From positions 17,807 to 81,806 of the forward strand of contig JARKPO010000007.1 in assembly GCA_029975215.1 (NCBI GenBank): a stretch of 64,000 nucleotides of DNA, read 5' to 3'. The first letter of the stretch is position 1. Each line of letters starts with the position of its first letter. The position numbers and the translations under genes are program-made. A model generated the notes under the pieces. It was not told where the DNA came from. It did no database searches and saw nothing but the letters and a program-made list of their open reading frames with translations. Origin of the DNA: Levilinea sp. (GTDB taxonomy: Bacteria; Chloroflexota; Anaerolineae; Anaerolineales; Anaerolineaceae). Shown here piece by piece: positions 44,412 through 51,670 of this stretch.

Positions 44412-45872
44412 CTAGGCCACGCTGTTGGCCACTTCTTCGCCAAAGCCCAGCAAAGCCTTCACCATTGCCTGGCTGCGCCCTTCGGCGTACACGCGCAGCA
44501 CCGGTTCCGTTCCCGACGGGCGGATCAGCAGCCACGAGTCATCGTTCATCACATATTTGACCCCGTCCAGGGTGCTCACCTGGGCCACGCCTTCCCCGCC
44601 AATTTCAGCCGGAGCTTCATCGCGCAGACGCTGGGTAATGGCCGATTTGGACACCGGGTGGCGCAGGCGCAGGTCTTTGCGCTCGTAGAAGGCCGGGCCG
44701 ACGTCTTCCAACAGGTCGTCCACCAGCTCGTTGAGGGGCGCGCGCGCGGCGGCCACAATCTCGGCCAGCAGCAGGCCCATGATGGGACCGTCACCTTCAG
44801 GAATGTGCCCCTTGAAGGAGATGCCGCCCGATTCTTCGCCGCCGATGAGCACATCCTCTTTCATCATGTAATCGGCGATGTGGTTAAAGCCCACCGGAGT
44901 CTCATACAGGGGCAGCCCGTAGCGCGCCGCCAGCCGGTCCACCATGCGCGAGGTGGACACCGTGCGCACCACCGCACCACGCCAGCCACGCTTTTCCACC
45001 AGATAGCGCAGCGACAGGGCGATGATCTTGTGCGGATCCACGAAGTTGCCGCGCCCGTCCATGGCCCCAATGCGGTCGGCGTCGCCGTCCGTGGCCAGGC
45101 CAAAATCGCCAAAGCCAGAGCTGATGGCCCCCGCCAGGGGAGCCAAATAGCGGGCGATGGGTTCTGGGTGGACCCCGCCGAAGCCGGGGTTCATCTCGCC
45201 GCGAATTTCATACACCTCGCAGCCTGTCCCCTGCAGCGCCCCGCGGATGACCCCGCGCCCCGATCCATACATCGAATCAACCACCACGCGCAGCTTGCCT
45301 TCGGCGATGACGTCGAAATTGATCAGCTGGCGCACATGATCCAGATACGAGGGGATGGGGTTAAAGCGCTGGATGCGCTTCATTTGCAGGGCCTGTTCGT
45401 AATCCATCAGGTTTGGCCCGCGGCTCTGAATTTCGTTGTCATTCAGATACACTTCCACCTGGCGGCACTGTTCCGGCGAGGCCGAACTGCCGGTGGCGGC
45501 CTTCAGCTTGACGCCGTTGTAGCGCGGCGGGTTGTGCGAAGCGGTGATCATCACCCCGCCCACCGCCTTTTGCTGGTAAACGGCGTACGAAATGGCCGGG
45601 GTGGGCGCATCCGATTGAGCCAACAGCACATTAAAGCCGTTGGCTGCCAACACGCGGGCCACATCCGTGGCGTAGCGGTCGGAAAGGAAGCGTGTGTCGA
45701 ACCCCACCACGATCTTGCGCGGGTCAAACCCATTGCTGGGCGGATTTCCGTTGTGCCAGGTGGAAGATGCGATGGCGTCAGCAATCGCCTGGGCGACCAT
45801 ACGCAGATTATTAAAAGTGAACGTGTCTGAAATGACAGCACGCCAGCCGTCGGTGCCAAAATGGATTGGCAT
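44412..45872 (-). CDS. Phosphoglucomutase/phosphomannomutase family protein
   Basis: An alpha-D-phosphohexomutase of 486 aa. The phosphoserine loop is in GVMITASHNPPRYNG, the metal loop is DGDADRIGAMD, the sugar loop is GGEESGGIS, and the phosphate-binding loop near the C-terminus is RPSGTEPVLRVYAEG. The family interconverts hexose 1- and 6-phosphates for polysaccharide and glycogen pathways; glucose versus mannose cannot be fixed. Start ATG has TGAGGAGATC upstream. It lies 36 bases after the membrane-SH3b gene, same strand. Confidence 0.94.
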   Translation of the reverse strand: MPIHFGTDGWRAVISDTFTFNNLRMVAQAIADAIASSTWHNGNPPSNGFDPRKIVVGFDTRFLSDRYATDVARVLAANGFNVLLAQSDAPTPAISYAVYQQKAVGGVMITASHNPPRYNGVKLKAATGSSASPEQCRQVEVYLNDNEIQSRGPNLMDYEQALQMKRIQRFNPIPSYLDHVRQLINFDVIAEGKLRVVVDSMYGSGRGVIRGALQGTGCEVYEIRGEMNPGFGGVHPEPIARYLAPLAGAISSGFGDFGLATDGDADRIGAMDGRGNFVDPHKIIALSLRYLVEKRGWRGAVVRTVSTSRMVDRLAARYGLPLYETPVGFNHIADYMMKEDVLIGGEESGGISFKGHIPEGDGPIMGLLLAEIVAAARAPLNELVDDLLEDVGPAFYERKDLRLRHPVSKSAITQRLRDEAPAEIGGEGVAQVSTLDGVKYVMNDDSWLLIRPSGTEPVLRVYAEGRSQAMVKALLGFGEEVANSVA

Positions 45873-45908
45873 AGGGAATGATCTCCTCAGTAAAATAGAT
45901 TTAGCGGT

Positions 45909-47096
45909 CTACCAGCCAGGAACAGGCGTGGCGGTAGCCAGGAGAGAACGTAAAATCCACCCTTCCACCCCGTCCTCCGTACGTACATACACCCACAGGC
46001 TCGTGCCTTTTTGAACCACACGTTCGGTCACTTCCACCAGCATGCCGTTCAGCAGGGTTTTTACCACCGCAGAGGTTTGATCAGGTTCAGCGCGAATCAC
46101 CGCCCCATCCGAGCCGCGCGCGTTGATGCGGGCATAGACGGGGGTGGGCACAGGGCTGAGGGTCAACGTGGGCGTGCGCGAAGGCACCAGGGTGTTGGTG
46201 GGGGTCAGAGTAGGGGTCTCCAGCCCAGGGGTCAGGGTCAGGGTGGCCGTTGGGCTGGGACTGGGGGTGAGAGTGTTTTCCAACACCGCCGGGGAGGGCG
46301 GCGCGCTCAGGCCGCCGCGCAGCGTGGCGCCGACCCCCAAAAGCACCACCACCCCCGCGATCCCCGCCATCACCAGGGTGGTGCCCACGGTGTAGCCAAA
46401 CACGTTGCGGGGGCGCATACCGCGCAGCACCAGCAGCAGCATGCCCAGCAGGGCCGTCCAGGCCAGATGCACGGCGAAGACCATCAGCCCGCCCACGGCC
46501 AGGCCCATATCGCCGCGGCCCAGGCCAAAGCCGGCCACGCCCAGCGGCAGGTACAGCTCATAGGCCACGGCCGCGCTGGCCGGAAGCGAGCGCTGGCGGG
46601 TGCTGCGCGCCAGCAGTAAGGTGGTGATGGTGATCCCCAGGGTTAACACGGCCAGATCCGGCCAGGTGAAGCCCGCGTGCAGGCGGGCCTGATCAAAGCT
46701 CAGCTGCGGGAAAAGGCGCGCGATCCAGCCTGCGGCCAACCCTGCCCCCCAAACCAGCCCACCGCCAATGCCGATGCCGCCCAGGCACTGCAGCAGGAAA
46801 CGCACCGAGCCAGCGGCCGTGGCCAGCCCCAGACCCACAGCAGGCGTCAGGAAAGGCGCCAGCAGGGCCGCCAACACGTACAGGGCCGGGGCGTTGAGCA
46901 AAATGCCCAGCCCCAGGGCAATGCCCGCCAGGCCGGAGAACAGGAAGAAATCGGCTGAGGGAATCAGCGATTGAGCCAGTTCTTCCACCGCGGGGGGGGC
47001 GTCGGGGCCTAAGGTGCGGCGCTGACGGCGGCGGCGCGCAGGCGGCAGTGCGGCGTCATCATCGCCGGGGAGGGGTTGGCTGGTCGGTAAGCTCAT
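45909..47096 (-). CDS. DUF389-like membrane protein with C-terminal SH3b domain
   Basis: A 395-aa protein. A basic N-terminal tail (PPARRRRQRR) precedes about seven hydrophobic segments (residues 47-270) including LLAPFLTPAVGLGLA, reminiscent of DUF389 proteins. A roughly 60-residue Thr/Pro/Ser linker joins a C-terminal SH3b-like domain (INARGSDGAVIRAEPDQTS, VEGWILRSLL). The SH3b part should be extracytoplasmic and may bind cell-wall glycan. It overlaps the HAD-like gene by four bases. Function unknown; the DUF389 match is by eye. Confidence 0.75.
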   Translation of the reverse strand: MSLPTSQPLPGDDDAALPPARRRRQRRTLGPDAPPAVEELAQSLIPSADFFLFSGLAGIALGLGILLNAPALYVLAALLAPFLTPAVGLGLATAAGSVRFLLQCLGGIGIGGGLVWGAGLAAGWIARLFPQLSFDQARLHAGFTWPDLAVLTLGITITTLLLARSTRQRSLPASAAVAYELYLPLGVAGFGLGRGDMGLAVGGLMVFAVHLAWTALLGMLLLVLRGMRPRNVFGYTVGTTLVMAGIAGVVVLLGVGATLRGGLSAPPSPAVLENTLTPSPSPTATLTLTPGLETPTLTPTNTLVPSRTPTLTLSPVPTPVYARINARGSDGAVIRAEPDQTSAVVKTLLNGMLVEVTERVVQKGTSLWVYVRTEDGVEGWILRSLLATATPVPGW

Positions 47097-47566
47097 GTGC
47101 GCAGTGTGGCTACAATTCGCAAGGGTTTTTCCAGCAATTCCAACGCGCTCAAAATATCGGGCACCACCAGGTCGGCGGCCTGCAGGGTTTGGACGGCCAG
47201 CCCTTCACGGGAGAATACCGCAATACCCAAAGCGGCGCTGGAGAGCATCAGGGCGTCGTTGGCCCCCTGGCCAACAGCCACCACATTTCCTGCCCCCAAA
47301 CGGTGCACGAATCGTTCCTTTTGGGCGGCTTCGTCTTCGCCAGGGATCAGGCGCTCGGCACGCAGGTTGAGCTGCTCGTCAATGCGCTGCTGGCGGCCGT
47401 GCGTGTCCGCGGTGATCATATGGATGTCCAGGCGGTCGCGCAGGGTGGCCAGCGATTTGGCCACGCCGTCCAACAGCACGCCGTCCAGAGCCAACGTTCC
47501 GTTCACGTCCAGCACCAGATGGTTCAAGCGCAGAATGCCCCGGCCGGGGATGTTCAGCTCAATCAT
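47093..47566 (-). CDS. HAD-fold protein, soluble P-type-ATPase-like (COG4087 type)
   Basis: A 157-aa HAD-superfamily protein. Motif I reads LDVNGTLALDG, with Asn at the second Asp position, as in the 'soluble P-type ATPase' group; motif IV is VGQGANDALMLSSA, as in P-type ATPases. It probably has phosphatase activity on an unknown substrate. The ATG at 47566 is six bases after a TATAAT box (47573-47578) and has no Shine-Dalgarno, so a leaderless mRNA is likely. Upstream in-frame codons run into a hairpin and are unlikely to be used. Confidence 0.86.
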   Translation of the reverse strand: MIELNIPGRGILRLNHLVLDVNGTLALDGVLLDGVAKSLATLRDRLDIHMITADTHGRQQRIDEQLNLRAERLIPGEDEAAQKERFVHRLGAGNVVAVGQGANDALMLSSAALGIAVFSREGLAVQTLQAADLVVPDILSALELLEKPLRIVATLRT

Positions 47567-47572
47567 GCGATT

Positions 47573-47578
47573 ATTATA
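47573..47578 (-). promoter_or_regulatory. -10 box with leaderless start (HAD gene)
   Basis: TATAAT on the minus strand, six bases before the ATG at 47566. No good -35 box. Confidence 0.6.
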
Positions 47579-47648
47579 CTTCGCCCCAGCCAAAAACGGC
47601 AGTCCAGCTTCTGGGCCGCGCTCGCTATTCCCACTCGAATAGAATTTA

Positions 47649-47685
47649 GGGTGAGTTTGTGGGGCGTAGCTCCACAAACTCACCC
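47649..47685. repeat. 14-bp-arm inverted repeat between divergent genes
   Basis: Arms 47649-47662 and 47672-47685 are perfectly complementary, with a nine-base loop and no T-run on either strand. It lies in the roughly 220-base gap between the divergent HAD and lipoprotein genes, upstream of both promoters. Confidence 0.6.
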
Positions 47686-47773
47686 AAAAACCATACCCAT
47701 TGTGGGAAAGGCTACCCAGGATGCGATTACCTTATCTGGGCCGCCGCGGCCCCCGCCCTGGCCAAATTTCGGG

Positions 47774-47779
47774 TAAAAT
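47774..47779 (+). promoter_or_regulatory. -10 box with leaderless start (lipoprotein gene)
   Basis: TAAAAT seven bases before the ATG at 47787; no Shine-Dalgarno is visible. Confidence 0.5.
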
Positions 47780-47786
47780 TCATGCC

Positions 47787-48836
47787 ATGATGCAAACCCT
47801 GCCCCCCGCTGCCTCCTGGGCGGTCCGGCTTGCCCTGACCGCCGTGCTCTGTCTGTCTGTCCTGGCTGCCTGCAGCCCGGCGCCCACCCCCACAGCCCCA
47901 GCCGCCACCGAAACCCCCGCGCAGCCCCCCACCCCCGAACCCACCCTGACTCCCACGCCCCTGCCGGCCAAGGCGGTCCTCATCACCGCGGGGGCCGATG
48001 CGCAAACCGCCCAGCAGGCCGCGGAAATGCTCTCCGCCGCGGCGGCTTCTGCCGGACTGCTCAGCGAAACCCGCGAACAGGTGCAGGCCGCCGAGATTGG
48101 CCCCGAATGGAAGGCGGTGATCTTTTTGAACGCCCCTCAGAACCTGGCCGAGCTGACCGCTGCGGCCCCGCAAACCCAGTTCCTGGCTGTCACCGGGCAG
48201 GACACCCCGGCAGGCGGCAACCTGACGGTGGTGCGGGTGCGGCCCGAATTTCAGGCGTTTATGGCCGGGTATCTGTCGGTCATCACGGCGGCCGATTGGC
48301 GTTCGGCGGCCCTGCTGCCCAACGACGGCCCCCTGGGAACGCGCCTGGAAGAAGCCTATAGAAACGGCGGCGCGTATTTCTGCGGCATCTGCAATTCCGT
48401 CTACGGTCCCGTCATGCGCTTCCCTGCGGCCATTTCGCTCCCCTCCAGCAGCGATGCGGTCGCCTGGCAGGCGGCAGTGGATGAGCTGAATAAAAACTAT
48501 ATCTACCTGTATTACGTTTCAGCCGAAGCGGCGCGCGATGCGCGCATTCTGCCCTACCTGGCCTCGCAGAACATCATCTTGATCGGCGCGCAAACGCCCC
48601 CGGCCGAGGTGATGCCGCGCTGGGCGGCCACCCTGCAGTTTGACATCCTCACCCCCCTGCAGGAAGCCCTGCCCCAGGTGCTGGCAGGTCAGGGCGGGCA
48701 GTCCCTGAACGCCGGGCTGCGCCTGGTGGATACCCAATCGGGCCTCATCAGCCCCGCGCGCCTGGAGATGGCAGAAAAGGTGATTAAAGAGCTGGACGAA
48801 GGTTGGATCGAGCCTTTCACCCCGCCTTTGCAGTGA
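47787..48836 (+). CDS. Bmp/PnrA-like substrate-binding lipoprotein
   Basis: A 349-aa lipoprotein: lipobox SVLAAC (Cys29), a Thr/Pro linker (about residues 31-62), then a periplasmic-binding-protein-like domain with VRVRPEFQAFMAGYLSVI, a variant of the Bmp/PnrA family segment in which the protein 'gYlAG' follows. Known members bind purine nucleosides for ABC uptake. No ABC transporter genes are next to it, so it may act alone or with distant partners. A second ATG directly follows the first. Confidence 0.78.
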   Translation: MMQTLPPAASWAVRLALTAVLCLSVLAACSPAPTPTAPAATETPAQPPTPEPTLTPTPLPAKAVLITAGADAQTAQQAAEMLSAAAASAGLLSETREQVQAAEIGPEWKAVIFLNAPQNLAELTAAAPQTQFLAVTGQDTPAGGNLTVVRVRPEFQAFMAGYLSVITAADWRSAALLPNDGPLGTRLEEAYRNGGAYFCGICNSVYGPVMRFPAAISLPSSSDAVAWQAAVDELNKNYIYLYYVSAEAARDARILPYLASQNIILIGAQTPPAEVMPRWAATLQFDILTPLQEALPQVLAGQGGQSLNAGLRLVDTQSGLISPARLEMAEKVIKELDEGWIEPFTPPLQ

Positions 48837-48849
48837 GCCAAACCTGCTC

Positions 48850-48884
48850 AAAAAAACGGATCCTCGCGTGGGGATCCGTTTTTT
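48850..48884. terminator. Bidirectional terminator
   Basis: ACGGATCC-type stem (CGGATCC with GGATCCG) flanked by a run of A on the left and six T on the right, between the converging lipoprotein and sugar transferase genes. Confidence 0.92.
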
Positions 48885-48912
48885 GATGGATTAGACGGGG
48901 TGAGGCTGCGTC

Positions 48913-49560
48913 TCAGGGGGCGGCGCTGGGGGGCGGCGGGCTACCCATGAACTCTTCGGCGGTGGCCTGCCCCGGCGCGCTGATGCCCTCCCGCCGCAGC
49001 ACCTTCCAAACCGTCAACGCCAGGATTTTCACATCCAACCACAGCGACCAATGATCCACATACCAGACGTCCAATTCAAATTTTTCTTCCCAGCTCAGGG
49101 CGTTGCGGCCGTTCACCTGCGCCCAGCCAGTGATCCCTGGCAGACACTCGTGACGGCGGGCCTGCCGGGGGGAGTAGCGCGGTAAATACTGCACCAGCAA
49201 AGGGCGCGGCCCCACCAGGCTCATTTCACCCCGCAGCACATTGAACAGCTCCGGCAGCTCATCCAGGCTGAGCGAGCGCAGGGTGCGCCCCAAAGGCGAC
49301 AGGCGTTGGGAATCGGGCAAAGGTTGGCCGTCGGGACCAACCGCATCGCGCATGGTGCGAAATTTCATCAGGGTGAAAATTTCCCCGCGCAGACCGGGGC
49401 GCGGCTGGCGAAAGAGCACCGGCGGCCCGTGCTGAATGCGCAGCAGCAGGGCGATGCCCGCCAGCAGGGGCGAAACCAGGATCAGCCCCGGCAGGGTCAG
49501 CAGCAGGTCAAACAGGCGTTTGTGCGGCGGCACGCCGCGGGGGAAAAGGCGCACGGGCAT
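48913..49560 (-). CDS. Bacterial sugar transferase (polyprenyl-phosphate glycosylphosphotransferase)
   Basis: A 215-aa initiating glycosyltransferase that moves a sugar-1-phosphate to polyprenyl phosphate at the membrane, for exopolysaccharide or glycan synthesis. One re-entrant helix at about residues 15-40 precedes FTLMKFRTM, DELPELFNVLRGEMSLVGPRP and LPGITGWAQVNGRN, all family hallmarks; the large N-terminal domain of WbaP is absent (PglC/minimal type). The ATG at 49560 lies six bases after a TACAAT box with no ribosome site. No other glycan genes adjoin it. Confidence 0.93.
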   Translation of the reverse strand: MPVRLFPRGVPPHKRLFDLLLTLPGLILVSPLLAGIALLLRIQHGPPVLFRQPRPGLRGEIFTLMKFRTMRDAVGPDGQPLPDSQRLSPLGRTLRSLSLDELPELFNVLRGEMSLVGPRPLLVQYLPRYSPRQARRHECLPGITGWAQVNGRNALSWEEKFELDVWYVDHWSLWLDVKILALTVWKVLRREGISAPGQATAEEFMGSPPPPSAAP

Positions 49561-49566
49561 GGCACA

Positions 49567-49572
49567 ATTGTA
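49567..49572 (-). promoter_or_regulatory. -10 box with leaderless start (sugar transferase)
   Basis: TACAAT on the minus strand, exactly six bases before the ATG at 49560. Confidence 0.6.
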
Positions 49573-49607
49573 GCACGGTCTGCCTCGCACGCTGCGCTCA
49601 GGTGGGG

Positions 49608-49613
49608 TAAAAT
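49608..49613 (+). promoter_or_regulatory. -10 box of the Rdx-like selenoprotein gene
   Basis: TAAAAT, 31 bases before the ATG at 49645; divergent from the sugar transferase promoter. Confidence 0.35.
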
Positions 49614-49644
49614 AGAGAAAGTTCACCCCTCAGGAGAAGAACTC

Positions 49645-49899
49645 ATGCTGCTGAAAATCTCAATCGAATACTGCACGGTTTGACACTACACCAGCCGCGC
49701 GACCAGTTTGGCCGCCAATTTGCTGAAGCAGTTTGAACCCGAGATTGAATCCATCACCCTGATCCCCTCCGATGGGGGGCGTTATGAAGTGCAGGTAAAC
49801 GACCATCTGATCTATTCCAAGCTGTCCACCTTCCGCCACGCCGAACCGGGCGAAGTGGAAAAACTGGTGGAAACTTATTTGAAAGAAGGGAAGCGATGA
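49645..49899 (+). CDS. SelW/Rdx-family selenoprotein with CxxU redox motif
   Basis: An 84-residue protein read through an in-frame TGA at 49681-49683 (codon 13). The N-terminus KISIEYCTV-Sec-HYTSRA has the Rdx order beta strand, CxxU, helix; the rest (ITLIPSDGGRYEVQVNDHLIYSK) matches the family's GGxFEV and LIWSK-like regions. ATG at 49645 has CAGGAGAAGAACTC upstream. A hairpin at 49699-49715 with a G at the start of its apical loop, 23 bases after the UGA, fits the bacterial SECIS pattern. Stop overlaps trpS by four bases. A conventional call would truncate it to start at 49708. Confidence 0.88.
49699..49715 (+). promoter_or_regulatory. Candidate bacterial SECIS hairpin (Rdx)
   Basis: GCG-A-CCA, loop GTT, TGG-C-CGC: six pairs with one A/C mismatch. 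The apical loop lies 22-25 bases after the TGA and begins with G, as described for bacterial SECIS elements. Confidence 0.55.
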
Positions 49900-50885
49900 C
49901 CAAAAAGGGACGTGTGTTTTCCGGCGCCCGCCCAACCGGCCGCCAGCATTTGGGCAATTACCTGGGGGCCATGCGCAATTACGTGGCGCTGCAAGACGAA
50001 TATGAATGTATTTACTGTATCGTGGACATCCACGCGCTGACCACGGTGGAAACCACCCAGGAACTGCGCGCCAACACCTACGACATGGCATTGGATTGGC
50101 TGGCGGTGGGCATTCGCCCGGACGAATCGATCATGTTCGTGCAGTCGCACGTGCCCCAGGTGACCGAGCTGCACACCATCCTCTCGATGGTCACGCCGCT
50201 GGGCAAGCTGACCGATCTGCCCACCTTTAAAGAAAAGGTGCGCCAGAACCCCAACAACGTCAATTACGGCCTGGTGGGTTACCCCGTGCTGATGACCGCT
50301 GATATCGCCTTGTACCGCGCAGGGCTGGTGCCCGTGGGCGTGGATCAAGGCCCGCACATTGAATTTGCGCGCGAAACGGTGCGCTCCTTCAATTACCGCT
50401 TCAACACCAACGTGCTGATCGAACCGCAGATGAAGGTCACCGAAGTGCCCAAGGTGTTGGGGATTGACGGTGTGCAGAAGATGAGTAAGAGCCTGGATAA
50501 CCACATTGAGCTGGCCTCCACCCCCGAAGAAACCCAAAAGCGGGTGATGATGATGGTCACCGATCCCCAGCGCATGCGCCGCAGCGACCCCGGCAACCCG
50601 GATGTGTGCAACGTCTTCAGCCTGCACAAAATCTTCTCCTCTGCCGACGAGGTAGCCAATATCAACGTGGAATGCCGCCGCGCGGGCATCGGCTGCGTGG
50701 ACTGTAAGAAGCTGCTGGCCAGGAACCTCAACACCCATCTGGAACCCTTCCGTGCGCGGCGCGAGGCCCTCAACCAGAACCCTCAGCAGGTGTGGGACGT
50801 TCTGCACGACGGCGCAAAGCGGGCGCGGGAGCTGGCCGAAAGCACCATGCGCGATGTGCGCGCTGCGGTAGGCCTGGCCGAATAA
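49896..50885 (+). CDS. trpS: Tryptophanyl-tRNA synthetase
   Basis: Charges tRNA-Trp. The class I HIGH-type motif is HLGN in SGARPTGRQHLGNYLG, and the KMSKS motif is intact in GVQKMSKSLDN; VGVDQGPHIEFAR and ADIALYRAGLVPVG are typical of bacterial TrpRS. 329 aa is normal. The ATG overlaps the stop of the selenoprotein gene (GATGA), so the two are translationally coupled, a curious pairing. Confidence 0.97.
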   Translation: MTKKGRVFSGARPTGRQHLGNYLGAMRNYVALQDEYECIYCIVDIHALTTVETTQELRANTYDMALDWLAVGIRPDESIMFVQSHVPQVTELHTILSMVTPLGKLTDLPTFKEKVRQNPNNVNYGLVGYPVLMTADIALYRAGLVPVGVDQGPHIEFARETVRSFNYRFNTNVLIEPQMKVTEVPKVLGIDGVQKMSKSLDNHIELASTPEETQKRVMMMVTDPQRMRRSDPGNPDVCNVFSLHKIFSSADEVANINVECRRAGIGCVDCKKLLARNLNTHLEPFRARREALNQNPQQVWDVLHDGAKRARELAESTMRDVRAAVGLAE

Positions 50886-50908
50886 GCTCATAACTCATTA
50901 AACGAACT

Positions 50909-50944
50909 CCGCTCGGTGAGCAAACTCACCGAGCGGTTTTTCTT
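50909..50944 (+). terminator. Terminator of trpS
   Basis: Twelve-base perfect arms (50909-50920, 50925-50936), four-base loop CAAA, then TTTTTCTTT. Confidence 0.95.
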
Positions 50945-50969
50945 TGTTGGATGGGAAAAGATGCAGCGC

Positions 50970-51299
50970 TTAAGCCGAAAAGTGGAAAGTGCCCTCGGAG
51001 TCTGGCTCCAAAGGCAGCACACGCACCACCGCCGCGGTCTCCAGCGGCCCGTACAGGTGCGGGAAAAGCTCCTGGCCGCCGGAGGTGTTTTCATACACCA
51101 CTTTGGACTGGGTTTTCTGCTCGTCAATCACCAGCACAATCAGGCTGCGTTGGCCTGCGAAATGAAGGTTGGCGGAGCGCTCCACCTGTTCGGCCAGCGA
51201 ACAGTGGATGAAGCCTTCGCTGCTCAGGCTGGCGGCCTGATATTGGCCGCTGCTTTGCGCGGCCTGCCAATCTGAGGGGGTGGTAATGTGATAAATCAT
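50970..51299 (-). CDS. DUF952 family protein
   Basis: A 109-aa protein with the DUF952 marks: MIYHITTPSDW at the start, EGFIHCSLAEQV, and LFPHLYGPLE with a conserved His. The fold is related to ADP-ribosyltransferase-like folds in published structures, but no function is established. Last gene of a minus-strand group (lipoprotein, CDP-alcohol transferase, SMR protein, DUF952) with gaps of 22-38 bases. Confidence 0.9.
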   Translation of the reverse strand: MIYHITTPSDWQAAQSSGQYQAASLSSEGFIHCSLAEQVERSANLHFAGQRSLIVLVIDEQKTQSKVVYENTSGGQELFPHLYGPLETAAVVRVLPLEPDSEGTFHFSA

Positions 51300-51321
51300 G
51301 CGCGGGGATCTCCTGAATGGG

Positions 51322-51645
51322 TCAACGTTGGCCGGTGATCAGACGCAGCCCAACCACCCCAATCACAATCATCAGCAGGAAGAGAATTTTCCAGGGCGAG
51401 ACCTGCTCTTTCAGCAGGGTGATGCCCACAATGCTGACGATGGCCGTGCCTACCCCTGACCAGATGGCGTAAGCCACGCTCAGATCCAACACACGGATGG
51501 CCAACGTCAGGGGGATGAAGCCCAACCCATAAAACACAAACATCAAAATGGTGGGCAGCATACGGGTGAACCCCTGTGACAGTTTCATGCAGATGGTGCC
51601 GGAAACTTCTAATAAGATCGCCAGAAACAGGAGTGCCCAGGCCAT
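51322..51645 (-). CDS. Small multidrug resistance (SMR) family transporter
   Basis: A 107-aa protein with four helices. The essential membrane Glu is in LAILLEVSGTICMKLSQG, and VLDLSVAYAIWSGVGTAIVSI is the family's Gly-rich helix 3. SMR proteins export cationic compounds or guanidinium as dual-topology dimers. Start ATG at 51645 has AAGGACAATCT upstream, seven residues into the longer frame. Substrate unknown. Confidence 0.92.
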   Translation of the reverse strand: MAWALLFLAILLEVSGTICMKLSQGFTRMLPTILMFVFYGLGFIPLTLAIRVLDLSVAYAIWSGVGTAIVSIVGITLLKEQVSPWKILFLLMIVIGVVGLRLITGQR

Positions 51646-51670
51646 AGATTGTCCTTGAAGTTTCACAGAG

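Noticed and set aside
44400..45830. Long plus-strand open frame (476 codons) opposite the phosphohexomutase
   Set aside because: It is an antisense shadow: the minus strand encodes every catalytic motif of the mutase, and the plus product is His/Arg/Gln-rich with no family features.
47649..47685. Terminator
   Set aside because: No T-run on either strand, and both flanking genes diverge from it.
49681..49683. TGA in the Rdx gene as a nonsense mutation or sequencing error
   Set aside because: It falls exactly at the known Sec position, the frame stays intact on both sides, a SECIS-like hairpin follows, and selD in the same window has the same feature.
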